Positions 54,809-62,885 of a stretch of DNA of 62,885 nt are shown in pieces. Source of the stretch: Chthonomonadaceae bacterium. GTDB lineage: Bacteria > Armatimonadota > Chthonomonadetes > Chthonomonadales > Chthonomonadaceae. The translations under genes were made by a program, and so were the position numbers. The notes below the pieces were generated by a model that saw only the letters and a list, made by a program, of their open reading frames with translations, made no database searches and was not told where the DNA came from. The stretch's first letter is position 1. Every line of letters starts with the position of its first letter. The stretch is taken from contig JANXSG010000063.1 in the NCBI GenBank assembly GCA_025352825.1, forward strand, positions 1-62,885, in the 5' to 3' direction.

Positions 54809-56659
54809 ATGGCAGATAAAAACCAATCATCAAACGGACACACCAATCCAGGTGGTCATGGAAATAGAGATAATTACAACTCCGGTGCAAATAACCGACA
54901 AGGCGGCAGCGGGAAAGCTACTGTAGCAGCAATCTTGACGATATTGTTGTTTGCCGGCCTGCTTGTTATCGGGCTGCTTCCACGGCTAAAGCAGCATCGT
55001 AAAATAGAGGCGCTGGCACAGGCTGAGAATAGTGATATACCCAAGATTATGGTTATCAAACCTCAGCAGTCACCAGATACTACTTTGACACTGCCGGGAA
55101 GCACGCAGGCGATTGCTGACGCACAGGTCGGAGCTCGCACCACTGGTTACGTAATAAAGAGGTATGTCGATATCGGGTCGCATGTGCACGCGGGGCAGGT
55201 TCTCGCTGAGATAGATTCACCGGATGTGGACCAGCAGTTGATCCAAGCCGCCGCCCAATCTGCACAATCGAGAGCGACTGTGGAGCAGTCTCGGGCTGAT
55301 GTCGCCGCGAAGAAAGCGACGGAAGCTCAGGTTCGTTCTAACGTTGGGCAGGCTCAGGCGAATGAAGAACAGACGAAAGCCCAGCTCGCAGACGCGCAGG
55401 CGCGCCTAACGCAGCTCCACTCTGCCGAGGTAGCAGCAGGATCACAGCGTGATCAAGCGATTCAAGCAGTGGCGAGCCGTAAAGCAGATGTACGGCAGGC
55501 GAACACTCAGCTAGCTCTTGCTAAAGTGACGTTCGAGCGATACCAGACGCTTGAGTCTAAAGGTTTTGTATCCACGCAGCAGTTGGATCAGGAACGAGCT
55601 GCTTATGAAAACGCTAAAGCGTTAGTGAGTTCTGCAGAGTCTCAGCAGACTGCCGCGGAGAAAGCAGTGGATGGTGCGGAGGCAAACATCCGAAGTGCAC
55701 AGTCCAATATCGCGTCCGGAGAGGCACAGGTAAACGCAGCCCAGAAAAGTATAAACGCCTCTGCTCAAGCTGTAGCGGCCGCTCAAGCTGTAGTCGAATC
55801 CGCTAAAGCAGGAGTTCGAGGCAGCCAGTCCATCATAATCGCGAACCAGTATGCTCAGAATGCAAATCAGGCGAATGAACGTCGATTCGGGATTCTGCGC
55901 TCCTTCGAAAAGGTTGTAGCGCCATTTGATGGCGTGATTACGGCAAGAAATATCGATGTTGGATCGCTTGTGAATTCTGGCAGCGGCGCGGCATCAGGTG
56001 GAAGTTCCGGAGGAAGTACAAGCTCGTCCAGTTCTGCGAATATCGGCAGCGCATCCACTGCTGCCTCTTCTTCCAATACAGCCAGCGCAGGAGGGTTGTT
56101 CGGAATCGCACGTACGGATATGCTGAGAATTTTGGTTCCTGTACCTCAGGTATACGCAATTGCAATGCGTCCCGGTTTAACCACACATATAACTATGCGT
56201 GAATTCCCTGGCCAGATATTTGAAGGCACAGTTGCACATGTTTCCGGAGCAATGGACAGCGTTTCGAGATCGCTGTTGACAGAAATTCATCTTCCCAACA
56301 AAGATGGAAAACTGCTGCCAGGAATGTTTGCTCAGATCGTTATAGATCTCCCAACATCCAGTGGCGGCCTCCGTGTTCCTGCGACAGCAGTTCTGTTCGA
56401 TTCACTGGGGACGCGCGTCGTAATCGTTAATGCAGATAATACTATTCACTTTATCCCGGTGAAACAAGGGCGAGATTTCAATACGGATGTCGAGATTGTG
56501 GATGGTATAAAGCCTGACACAACTATCGTTCTAAGCCCCTCGGATGATCTTGTTGAGGGGCAGAAGATTATTCCTGTTCTTGCGCCTCCACGTCCAGCGC
56601 CGGGTGCTGCTCCACCACCAGCTCCTGCAGGGCAGCAAGCAACACCAGCGAAGAGTTAA
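54809..56659 (+). CDS. RND efflux adaptor (membrane fusion protein) subunit
   Basis: A 616-residue HlyD/AcrA-like periplasmic adaptor. A membrane anchor (VAAILTILLFAGLLVIGLLP) is near residues 35-55. The lipoyl half-domains (TTGYVIKRYVDIGSHVHAGQ; later FDGVITARNIDVGSLVNSG) bracket a very long Gln/Ala-rich coiled-coil hairpin (about 130-370). A Ser/Gly/Ala-rich low-complexity insert (about 50 residues, NSGSGAASGGSSGGSTSS onward) splits the second lipoyl half from the beta-barrel. The C-terminus is Pro/Ala-rich. ATG 54809 has AGGA 8 bases before it and is preferred to ATG 54761, which lies in the repeat element. It pairs with the RND pump and ends at a strong bidirectional terminator. Confidence 0.88.
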   Translation: MADKNQSSNGHTNPGGHGNRDNYNSGANNRQGGSGKATVAAILTILLFAGLLVIGLLPRLKQHRKIEALAQAENSDIPKIMVIKPQQSPDTTLTLPGSTQAIADAQVGARTTGYVIKRYVDIGSHVHAGQVLAEIDSPDVDQQLIQAAAQSAQSRATVEQSRADVAAKKATEAQVRSNVGQAQANEEQTKAQLADAQARLTQLHSAEVAAGSQRDQAIQAVASRKADVRQANTQLALAKVTFERYQTLESKGFVSTQQLDQERAAYENAKALVSSAESQQTAAEKAVDGAEANIRSAQSNIASGEAQVNAAQKSINASAQAVAAAQAVVESAKAGVRGSQSIIIANQYAQNANQANERRFGILRSFEKVVAPFDGVITARNIDVGSLVNSGSGAASGGSSGGSTSSSSSANIGSASTAASSSNTASAGGLFGIARTDMLRILVPVPQVYAIAMRPGLTTHITMREFPGQIFEGTVAHVSGAMDSVSRSLLTEIHLPNKDGKLLPGMFAQIVIDLPTSSGGLRVPATAVLFDSLGTRVVIVNADNTIHFIPVKQGRDFNTDVEIVDGIKPDTTIVLSPSDDLVEGQKIIPVLAPPRPAPGAAPPPAPAGQQATPAKS

Positions 56660-56663
56660 TAAT

Positions 56664-56714
56664 TTAGTCCTCACTTCCTCACTAAAATTATTTTAGTGAG
56701 GAAGTGAGGACTAA
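56664..56714. terminator. bidirectional terminator, 24-bp perfect stem
   Basis: TTAGTCCTCACTTCCTCACT plus AAAA (56664-56687) and its exact complement (56691-56714) form a 24-bp stem with a 3-base loop TTA. The A/T-rich top of the stem gives a T run on either strand. It sits between the convergent adaptor and ATP-grasp genes. Confidence 0.9.
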
Positions 56715-56748
56715 TTACTGACGAACACCTTGGTATCTTGCCTGAAGG

Positions 56749-57987
56749 CTAACTGATACCTAGGGGATATGCTTTTTTGAGCATCATTTCCCTAAATTCT
56801 CGAAACACACGGTGCATATGGGGGCCTTTATAAGGAAATATTTCGGGCTGATCCATGTTGTGTACCACCAGCGCATTATCCGCTTCAAATATCAGCAGTT
56901 TTCCATCTTGAGTTTCACCGCAGTCTATTCCAAAATACTCCAGCTGAAGTACTTCCGCCATTTTTACAATAGTTTTTCCGTGCCGATATCCGAAATCTTC
57001 GTCAAAATTGTTCATAAACCGCTCTTCTTCAGCACGTTTCTGGGCGTTCTCCAGCATTCCTGCATTCACATAGTGGATCATCCAGTTATCTGAGATACCC
57101 ATATGGCTGGGATATGCTTTTCCTTCGATTACGGCTATTCGGTACTTACGAAACAGCCCATCCGGGCTGTGATAATCGATAAATCTGGAAATATAAAAGT
57201 CGCTTTCAATTCGAGTAACGAGATAATTATTCAGATCATCCGTATTATCTACCTTCGCAAGGCCATGGCCTGCATGCGAGTCGAATGGACGAATGATTAA
57301 GGGGAACCCACCATCCGATAACAACGATTGCAGGGATATAGAATCTACACACAATTTCTCCAGCGAATCTCTACCAGCACGAACAGTGGCAGGAATAACG
57401 ATGTTGGTTATAGGAGCAAGAATATTATACAGCTGCTCCCGCCCCACTTGTGGTATAAACTCTGGCAGATTGATGACGGGTTTTGGCCAATCCGAAACCA
57501 AACGCTCTAATTCCTTAAAAACTGCTCTGGATTCTTCACTCTCTGATGCGATTACAAAGGCAAGATCGTGTTCCGGTATGGGAGGCAAGGGCATTCCAGG
57601 AACTATATAGAGCACATACATCGTGATATCCGAGTCTTCAATCAAGAATTCGATGGGTGTATTCGCGCTGATGTTTCCTGCGGCGGCAAATGCGAGAAGT
57701 TTGATCTTAGGTGATGAGGTCTTAGCAGGCATTTGGTACAGCCTGCACAGAATAAGAGCATGCTCCTGAAGTACCATGCCTCGCTCTGCATTATCCAGCA
57801 TTTGGTCGATCAAGCACATATCCATCAGTGCAGCCGCGTCGGAGTTGTCTTTCGCATAACGTGCGGTCAAATACTGCCATATAGGCGCGAGATCGACACC
57901 ATCAAATCTCAATTTACCCAGTTTTGCAAGGCCCATTATCGGAGGGATGGAAGCATCCATCGTTTGATAATCTAGAGATTGTTCCAA
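56749..57987 (-). CDS. ATP-grasp ligase of the RimK/glutathione synthetase-like group
   Basis: A 412-residue protein. Residues about 1-100 form a helical leader, about 100-235 a pre-ATP-grasp domain (LLAFAAAGNISANTPIEFL; LYIVPGMPLPPIPEHDLAF), and about 235-400 an ATP-grasp domain with FPLIIRPFDSHAGHGL, RKYRIAVIEGKAYPSHM and the metal/ATP acid loop GKLLIFEADNALVVHNM. These enzymes ligate a carboxylate to an amine via an acyl phosphate. The start is TTG 57987; ATG 57960 would remove nine residues. It is the last gene of a three-gene operon, 23 bp after the fold-I PLP enzyme, so the natural guess is that it joins an amine made upstream to an acid. Similar stand-alone proteins are known in Proteobacteria but uncharacterised. 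Confidence 0.75.
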   Translation of the reverse strand: MEQSLDYQTMDASIPPIMGLAKLGKLRFDGVDLAPIWQYLTARYAKDNSDAAALMDMCLIDQMLDNAERGMVLQEHALILCRLYQMPAKTSSPKIKLLAFAAAGNISANTPIEFLIEDSDITMYVLYIVPGMPLPPIPEHDLAFVIASESEESRAVFKELERLVSDWPKPVINLPEFIPQVGREQLYNILAPITNIVIPATVRAGRDSLEKLCVDSISLQSLLSDGGFPLIIRPFDSHAGHGLAKVDNTDDLNNYLVTRIESDFYISRFIDYHSPDGLFRKYRIAVIEGKAYPSHMGISDNWMIHYVNAGMLENAQKRAEEERFMNNFDEDFGYRHGKTIVKMAEVLQLEYFGIDCGETQDGKLLIFEADNALVVHNMDQPEIFPYKGPHMHRVFREFREMMLKKAYPLGIS

Positions 57988-58010
57988 ATTGTTTCCGATC
58001 TTATGTGGGA

Positions 58011-59585
58011 TTAAGCAGCCTTCATATATACTGCTGGGAGATGGCGCGCTATAAGTTCGATTTTATCGAGTACAGCAGCTATCTCTTTTTTTTCGTGGTC
58101 GATATTGAGTGATCGAGAATCGGAATTGCGTGCCCAGATATTCGAGACCATACCTGCGCTGGCACATATTCGGAGTGCGCCGAAATCATTCTCGCCATCA
58201 GCCGAAACGTTCACCGGCTGTCCGAGATGACATATCTCAGCAGCAAGCATTCTCTCTTCATGGGAGAGTGCATGTGGCAGAGTGCTGATGTTATTCTGAT
58301 TTAGAGCCTTGTAGATACTGGTCGCATCTGTGAACGAGATGAAGTACTTCTGCTGTCGAATAAGGATGGGGAATATCGTTCGATTACACATCTCTTCGTC
58401 ATCGATCTCATCGATGGGCTGATCCAGCTCCGGAATGAGAAATATATGTGGAAACCGAACCTCGATCTGCTGATTCACCATCTCCTCAAACTTCTTCAGA
58501 GCTACTGTTCGGAACTCCAGCGGAATCGCATAATATGTTTTCATCTCGTGGAGTGCGGCGGCCCATCGAAAATACTGACCGTAATTTTCATTTGTGGGAA
58601 GATGAGATCGGATATTTGTCCAGCTTACGGGCCAGTCACACGCATTTGAGTAATCAGATAAACCTGTTGGAAAGTTTTCAATCTTGGATATGATGCCACT
58701 CATCACTTTCGGGACGAGAAGTGCGCCGCTGAATGGAGGACCTGCGAAGAACTTGGAGCCACTGATGAGAACGATATGCCCTTGATTCAGATGCCATCGA
58801 AGCCGTGACCGACTTAACCGCATCTGACAGGCATCGACAACAACATTCACCTCATCTCCGAATCGACTTTTAATCTCCTCCAAACACTTCACACTTGGAC
58901 ATCTCGCACCAAGTTTTGAACTGTCCATTGCTTGAAGCAGAACATGATGGCCTTTTCGCACAGAGCTTGTTACGGTATCTAAAATCACTTGATCGATATC
59001 TTCGAGAGATATCGGTGTCCCATGCTGAGTACGTAGAGCCACAGGAATGACGGTCACTCCTTCTTCAAGCCCGGCAATCGGATTGCCCTTAGAGACGAGA
59101 ACTCCCTTGGAAGTGATCGTACTGAAATGCTGTCCGGAGAGAGCGTTTGGGACGCCGCTGCCAGTTTCATCAGAAGCCAGCATGATGCAGTCGAGCGGCT
59201 TACCTACAGCAATTCCCTTGACGAGTGAGAGCGCTTGGAGCACTGAATCTGTACCGGAGGGAGAGAAGACTATCTCAGTACCACTTCCTTTCAGATCAAG
59301 TACGTTGAGGAGTTCGTGGCGGATGTTCCCGAACTGCACGTCTAGCTGCTTGCTGAATGGGTGACATGAGATCAGTCTATCTCCTTCGACTTCTAAACGA
59401 TGATATGCCTGTGTTGATATGGAACTTGCAGTAGAGGAGCCGAAACTATGGACGTGTGGTCGTGGCAGAGGGCTGCATCCGAAATTGTTCAGCCCAGTCT
59501 GGTTATCGACTATTATACGTGCATCTCCGCCACTGACAAGTATCTGCTCGATAGGCGCTTGAAGTATTTCGAGTGCTCCACTCAT
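58011..59585 (-). CDS. fold-type-I PLP-dependent enzyme (class V aminotransferase-like)
   Basis: A 524-residue protein. The PLP fold is visible from SPSGTDSVLQALSLVKG (phosphate-cup region) through VVVDACQMRLSRSRL (Asp that binds the pyridine N) to ISGSKFFAGPPFSGALLVP, where K in SGSKFF is the likely Schiff-base lysine. The N-terminal ~75 residues and the C-terminal ~180 residues are longer than in standard class V enzymes. The start overlaps the decarboxylase stop as ATGA, so it is translationally coupled to that gene. It could be a transaminase, a desulfurase-like lyase or an acyl-transferring enzyme; motifs do not decide. Confidence 0.75.
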   Translation of the reverse strand: MSGALEILQAPIEQILVSGGDARIIVDNQTGLNNFGCSPLPRPHVHSFGSSTASSISTQAYHRLEVEGDRLISCHPFSKQLDVQFGNIRHELLNVLDLKGSGTEIVFSPSGTDSVLQALSLVKGIAVGKPLDCIMLASDETGSGVPNALSGQHFSTITSKGVLVSKGNPIAGLEEGVTVIPVALRTQHGTPISLEDIDQVILDTVTSSVRKGHHVLLQAMDSSKLGARCPSVKCLEEIKSRFGDEVNVVVDACQMRLSRSRLRWHLNQGHIVLISGSKFFAGPPFSGALLVPKVMSGIISKIENFPTGLSDYSNACDWPVSWTNIRSHLPTNENYGQYFRWAAALHEMKTYYAIPLEFRTVALKKFEEMVNQQIEVRFPHIFLIPELDQPIDEIDDEEMCNRTIFPILIRQQKYFISFTDATSIYKALNQNNISTLPHALSHEERMLAAEICHLGQPVNVSADGENDFGALRICASAGMVSNIWARNSDSRSLNIDHEKKEIAAVLDKIELIARHLPAVYMKAA

Positions 59586-61033
59586 TTACAGCCTCGTGTT
59601 CGTCCCAAGCGGCAGACTTCATCCACCAGAAGATCTAGGTCAGCTGTCACAGTTCTGTGATTAGTTATAGCGACTCGGATAGCGGTTCGACCAGCGAGAG
59701 TGGTGGTGGAAGGAGCGGCAATTCCCTGCGTCTGGAGTTCAGTTACGATAGTTTTATTTAGCTCATTCAGTTCGTCCTCTGGAACGCCTGGTATAAAATA
59801 TCGGAAGCAGACGATGTTCATGGTGACTTCCGCAAGCAGCTGAAGATTGCTGCTGCACTTAACCAGTTCGCCAAGATAACTAGCCTGCCTGCAGTTTTGA
59901 GAGATGAGATCGGCAAATCTCTGAATGCCATATGCTTGAATTGTGAACCAGACTTTGAGGGCACGAAATCCTCTGGATAACTCTGGCCCGTATTCACAGA
60001 ACCATGGCTCTCCGCCGGCTAGTCCATCATTTAAACTTGTTAGATAATCCACTCTGCTGGAGAATGCTTTTCTATGCGCCGCTTCATTCTTTATCAACAC
60101 GCAGCCTGCATCGTAAGGTACGTGCATCCATTTATGAAAATCGAACGCAATAGAGTCTGCGCGTGCGATGGCAGCCAGCGATTCCTTATATTCTGGAGCT
60201 AACACAGCCAGCCCGCCGAAAGCGCCATCTACATGCATCCAGATATTTTGATCTCGGCAGATGTCAGCGATGCTACACAGATCATCGATGGCCCCTGTAT
60301 TCACAGTTCCAGCGGAGGCGACCACTGCGATCGGACGCAGACCACCTGCCCGATCAGCTGCAATACTCCGTTTCAATGCCTCGATATCCATACGATAATG
60401 TTCGTCTACAGGAAAGCGGCGTAGTGCATCTTGACCTAACCCTAGCAGATCGAAGGTTTTTGCAACGCTGCAATGAGCCTCACTGGATGTGTAGCCAACC
60501 AGCCTGGCAGGAAGTCCTTGTAGACCGAGTTTCTGAACATCGCCGCCCGCATGAGTATTACGAGCGACTGTAAGCGCAATCATGGTTCCCATGGAAGTGC
60601 CGGTAGTGACGACCCCACTGCTGTCTTCAGGAAATGAGAATATCTGTTTACACCAGTCCAGTACCTGCCGCTCAATATAGACGGCTGCATGATCTCGGCC
60701 ACCGACGTTGCTGTTCATAAACGCAGCGAGCATCTCCCCCATTACGCCTGCAATATTGCCGCTTCCATGCACCCAGCCAAAGAAGCGCGGATGAGTGTTC
60801 CCGTTACTATATGGCAGCATCGAATCTTGAAAATATGTAAAAAGGTCATTGAGAGAGTGCTCTTCTGTAGGGATATTTCCGTGTTGTCTCAGTGTCGATT
60901 CCGATGGAACTTGCCGCCATATGGGACGTTCGCGAACGTTTTTCATCATCCCAATACAATGATCGATAGCCTGATGAAAAACGTCGCTAACGTCGTCCCA
61001 GTTTTCCGGATCCAGTGTTGTTTCACTGATCAT
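59582..61033 (-). CDS. group II PLP-dependent decarboxylase (aromatic-L-amino-acid decarboxylase-like)
   Basis: A 483-residue protein of the pyridoxal-dependent decarboxylase family (AADC/glutamate decarboxylase-like). Motifs are HPRFFGWVHGSGNIAGVMGEM at about residues 85-105, the stacking His in SSEAHCSVAKTFDLLG, Asp of WMHVDGAFGGLA, and the PLP lysine in FDFHKWMHVPYDAGC. Such enzymes turn an amino acid into its amine, or in some members into an aldehyde. It is the first gene of the operon with another PLP enzyme and an ATP-grasp ligase. No strong ribosome site is seen before the ATG. The substrate is unknown; aromatic amino acids are a family guess. Confidence 0.86.
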   Translation of the reverse strand: MISETTLDPENWDDVSDVFHQAIDHCIGMMKNVRERPIWRQVPSESTLRQHGNIPTEEHSLNDLFTYFQDSMLPYSNGNTHPRFFGWVHGSGNIAGVMGEMLAAFMNSNVGGRDHAAVYIERQVLDWCKQIFSFPEDSSGVVTTGTSMGTMIALTVARNTHAGGDVQKLGLQGLPARLVGYTSSEAHCSVAKTFDLLGLGQDALRRFPVDEHYRMDIEALKRSIAADRAGGLRPIAVVASAGTVNTGAIDDLCSIADICRDQNIWMHVDGAFGGLAVLAPEYKESLAAIARADSIAFDFHKWMHVPYDAGCVLIKNEAAHRKAFSSRVDYLTSLNDGLAGGEPWFCEYGPELSRGFRALKVWFTIQAYGIQRFADLISQNCRQASYLGELVKCSSNLQLLAEVTMNIVCFRYFIPGVPEDELNELNKTIVTELQTQGIAAPSTTTLAGRTAIRVAITNHRTVTADLDLLVDEVCRLGRTRGCK

Positions 61034-61298
61034 AGCGGTTTGCCTATCGAGGTTAATTTGAGGAGCATTAAGAGGTGGTTGAAAAGAAGGTATCTCACAC
61101 CCGTAATTGTCGGGAACGGTGAGTCGCTTCTTTAGAGATTTTACGCGATCACTTTTAAGAACAAACAGACCTTGATATGCTATTCTATTAAATGAAGTAA
61201 ATATCGATTATCAATATCCCAGAATCATGGTATTAATCAATTCTGAGTAGATGATAATTCGTAGGTTTTACGACAGCTATCTAGTAGGGGTTTGATTT

Positions 61299-62519
61299 AT
61301 GAGCAAATTAGACGAATTAAACACAAATAATGAAGGTGTCCGAAAAGAGTCTCCAGTGTTTTTACATAGCCTGCATTTGCAAAATATTCTATCGTTTGGG
61401 TCAGAAATGGTATCCGTTGAATTAGGCCCGCTCAATATTTTCATTGGGCCGAATGGTTCGGGTAAATCGAATTTTATTGAAGCTATTAATTTACTGCGTG
61501 CTAGTCCGCGAAACCTTGAAGATTTCATTAGTAAAGGTTATGGTGTTCAAGAGTGGGTATGGAAGGGTAAGCATGCTGGCAACTCGCAATTATTGGCTGT
61601 AGTAGCAAGCAGTGCTAATGAAATTCAAATTACACATAATTTTGAATTCAATCTAAATTCAACAAACTTCGCTTTGAGCCGAGAAGTTATATATGGTGAT
61701 TACTACGTGAACAAGACCAAGTCACCAATTTTCTTTTTCCGTAACGAGTCGATGAATCTCATGCTCAGAAACAAGAACAATGAGCAAGTCCCGATTCACG
61801 ATGATAATTTTAGCCGGGGCGATTCCATTTTGGCTCAACGCAAAGACCCTGAACAGTATCCTGAAATCACATATTTATCTGATCAATATAGCAAAATACG
61901 TATATATAGTGATTGGGTTTTTGGAAAAAAAACTATTTTCCGTGGATCTCAACCAGCCGATATGCGCACTCTAACTCTGGAGGAAGATTTTTCAAATTTG
62001 GGTCTGTTTCTTAATCGCCTACGCAGACTTCCTAAAGCAAAACAAGATATCTTTTCTCGATTACAAGATCTTTACGCCGGAAGGCTAGATTTCGATGTAA
62101 GTGTGGAAGCATCTCGAATTCAGATTTTTTTTACCGAAGGAGAGTTCGTGATACCTGCAGGACGTCTTTCTGACGGGACGTTACGTTATTTGTGTCTTCT
62201 TGCAATCCTTTGTGACCCGACACCACCTCCACTTATTTGTATTGAAGAACCAGAGCTTGGTCTACACCCTGATATCATCGTTAAGATTGCAGATTTACTC
62301 GTGGAAGCTTCAAGCAGGACACAACTTATTGTAACAACTCATTCGGAGATACTTATTGATGCAATGACTGAACGCCCAGAAGTCGTTAAAATATTCGAGA
62401 AGAATAATGGTCGAACACAGATCAAAAGCCTATCGAAAGAAGACTTAAGCATCTGGCTCCAAAAATATCGTCTCGGGGAACTTTGGATGAGTGGACAATT
62501 GGGAGGCACTCGCTGGTGA
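61299..62519 (+). CDS. AAA-family ATPase (SMC/RecF/OLD-like) of a two-gene module
   Basis: A 406-residue ABC/AAA21-type ATPase. Walker A is GPNGSGKSNFIEAINLL, the signature-like loop is RLSDGTLRYLCLLAI, Walker B is LICIEEPELGLHPDI and the H-loop is VTTHSEILIDA. The central region (about 95-290) is a helical insert. No nuclease domain is included, so the effector is probably in trans. AGGGG is 8 bases before the ATG, and the reading is AT-richer than the neighbouring operons, suggesting acquisition. It overlaps the downstream DUF4276 gene by 4 bp (GTGA). Such ATPase/DUF4276 pairs occur in bacterial genomes and resemble OLD or PARIS-like defence modules. Confidence 0.85.
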   Translation: MSKLDELNTNNEGVRKESPVFLHSLHLQNILSFGSEMVSVELGPLNIFIGPNGSGKSNFIEAINLLRASPRNLEDFISKGYGVQEWVWKGKHAGNSQLLAVVASSANEIQITHNFEFNLNSTNFALSREVIYGDYYVNKTKSPIFFFRNESMNLMLRNKNNEQVPIHDDNFSRGDSILAQRKDPEQYPEITYLSDQYSKIRIYSDWVFGKKTIFRGSQPADMRTLTLEEDFSNLGLFLNRLRRLPKAKQDIFSRLQDLYAGRLDFDVSVEASRIQIFFTEGEFVIPAGRLSDGTLRYLCLLAILCDPTPPPLICIEEPELGLHPDIIVKIADLLVEASSRTQLIVTTHSEILIDAMTERPEVVKIFEKNNGRTQIKSLSKEDLSIWLQKYRLGELWMSGQLGGTRW

Positions 62520-62885
62520 CCGACGCAATGATTTACGTAGAAGGCGCAGGTGAAAGCAATCAATTACGTATACGCTGCCGTGAAGGGTTTACGAATCTAC
62601 TTAAAAACTGTGGATTTGAAGGACGACTTCCAAGAATTGTCGCCTGTGGTGGGCGTGATATTGCATTCGATAAATTTAAGACTGCTATCAAAGAAGGCAA
62701 CCGCGCATATGTTGCTCTCTTAGTGGATAGCGAAGACCCTGTTGCACATATCGAAAAACCATGGGAACATCTCAAAAAACGCGACAAGTGGATATGTCCA
62801 GCCGGGGCTATTGATGATCAGGTTTTTCTGATGACTACTTGTATGGAGACCTGGATTATCAGCGATAGGGATTCACTGCGCCGTC
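62516..62885 (+). CDS. DUF4276 family protein (TOPRIM-like), 3' end beyond the window
   Basis: A partial gene, 123 residues visible. It reads VTDAMIYVEGAGESNQLRI at the start, ARIVACGGRDIAFD-like (RIVACGGRDIAFDKF), then VALLVDSEDPVAHIEKP and FLMTTCMETWIISDRDSLRR, which are DUF4276 landmarks; the E in YVEG and the acidic DSED resemble a TOPRIM metal site. GTG 62516 overlaps the ATPase stop, with GGAGG about 10 bases upstream, so translation is coupled. It is probably the effector or nuclease of the pair. The last ~70-100 residues are cut off by the window. Confidence 0.8.
   Translation, partial: MTDAMIYVEGAGESNQLRIRCREGFTNLLKNCGFEGRLPRIVACGGRDIAFDKFKTAIKEGNRAYVALLVDSEDPVAHIEKPWEHLKKRDKWICPAGAIDDQVFLMTTCMETWIISDRDSLRR

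Overview
The window most resembles a Gram-negative member of the Armatimonadota, with Planctomycetota/Verrucomicrobiota as the alternative. The evidence is (i) a prepilin-like DUF1559 N-terminus running from an FTLIELL cleavage motif into an [14 protein letters not shown]-type stretch, common in Armatimonadota; (ii) three DUF1501 and two DUF1549/DUF1553 proteins with c-type haem-like motifs; (iii) LPS genes (kdsA and two family-9 heptosyltransferase-like proteins); (iv) many secreted sugar-processing proteins. No rRNA, tRNA or CRISPR array was seen.

Layout. 1-4890: an SDR oxidoreductase framed by long inverted repeats, then on the minus strand a GH116 beta-glucosidase/glucosylceramidase with a TIM-barrel sugar isomerase-like protein, and an LMW protein-tyrosine phosphatase. 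5138-9396: a membrane Ser/Thr kinase facing a PepSY / OmpR-type regulator / histidine kinase operon. 9710-16383: an envelope-polysaccharide operon (two GT9, kdsA, gmd, an rmd-like reductase, a Gfo/Idh/MocA oxidoreductase). 16630-23231: FapA/DUF342, a small acidic protein, a VanX-like dipeptidase, a DEDDh exonuclease, a large membrane protein and a 1-Cys-type peroxiredoxin. 23491-33894: two tandem DUF1501 proteins, a two-domain esterase-like protein, GH29 fucosidase, an MFS transporter, MgtE and an acyltransferase. 33916-41445: a minus-strand cluster of DUF1501, DUF1553, cytochrome c-WD40 and PPC-domain proteins. 41978-46294: a GH4 glycosidase and a second cytochrome/DUF1549/DUF1553 protein. 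46307-48266: a decayed IS with a truncated gene on each side. 48511-56659: metallophosphoesterase, a 10-unit HEAT protein and an RND pump with its adaptor. 56749-61033: a compact operon of two PLP enzymes and an ATP-grasp ligase. 61299-end: an AAA ATPase overlapping a DUF4276 gene, cut by the window edge.

The glycosidases, MFS transporter, sugar isomerase-like and Gfo/Idh proteins suggest a polysaccharide-degrading lifestyle. The DUF1501/DUF1553/PPC/WD40 proteins look exported.

Two items stand out as possibly undescribed. One is a family of non-coding elements (28650-28935, 43480-43760, 50564-50760 inverted, and a diverged copy at 54480-54795) with conserved hairpin ends but exchangeable interiors; between two copies the left hairpin shows compensatory base-pair changes. 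The other is the decarboxylase / fold-type-I PLP enzyme / ATP-grasp operon, which looks like a short uncharacterised amine-plus-ligation pathway. The window is also rich in other MITE-like inverted-repeat elements in nearly every large intergenic gap.
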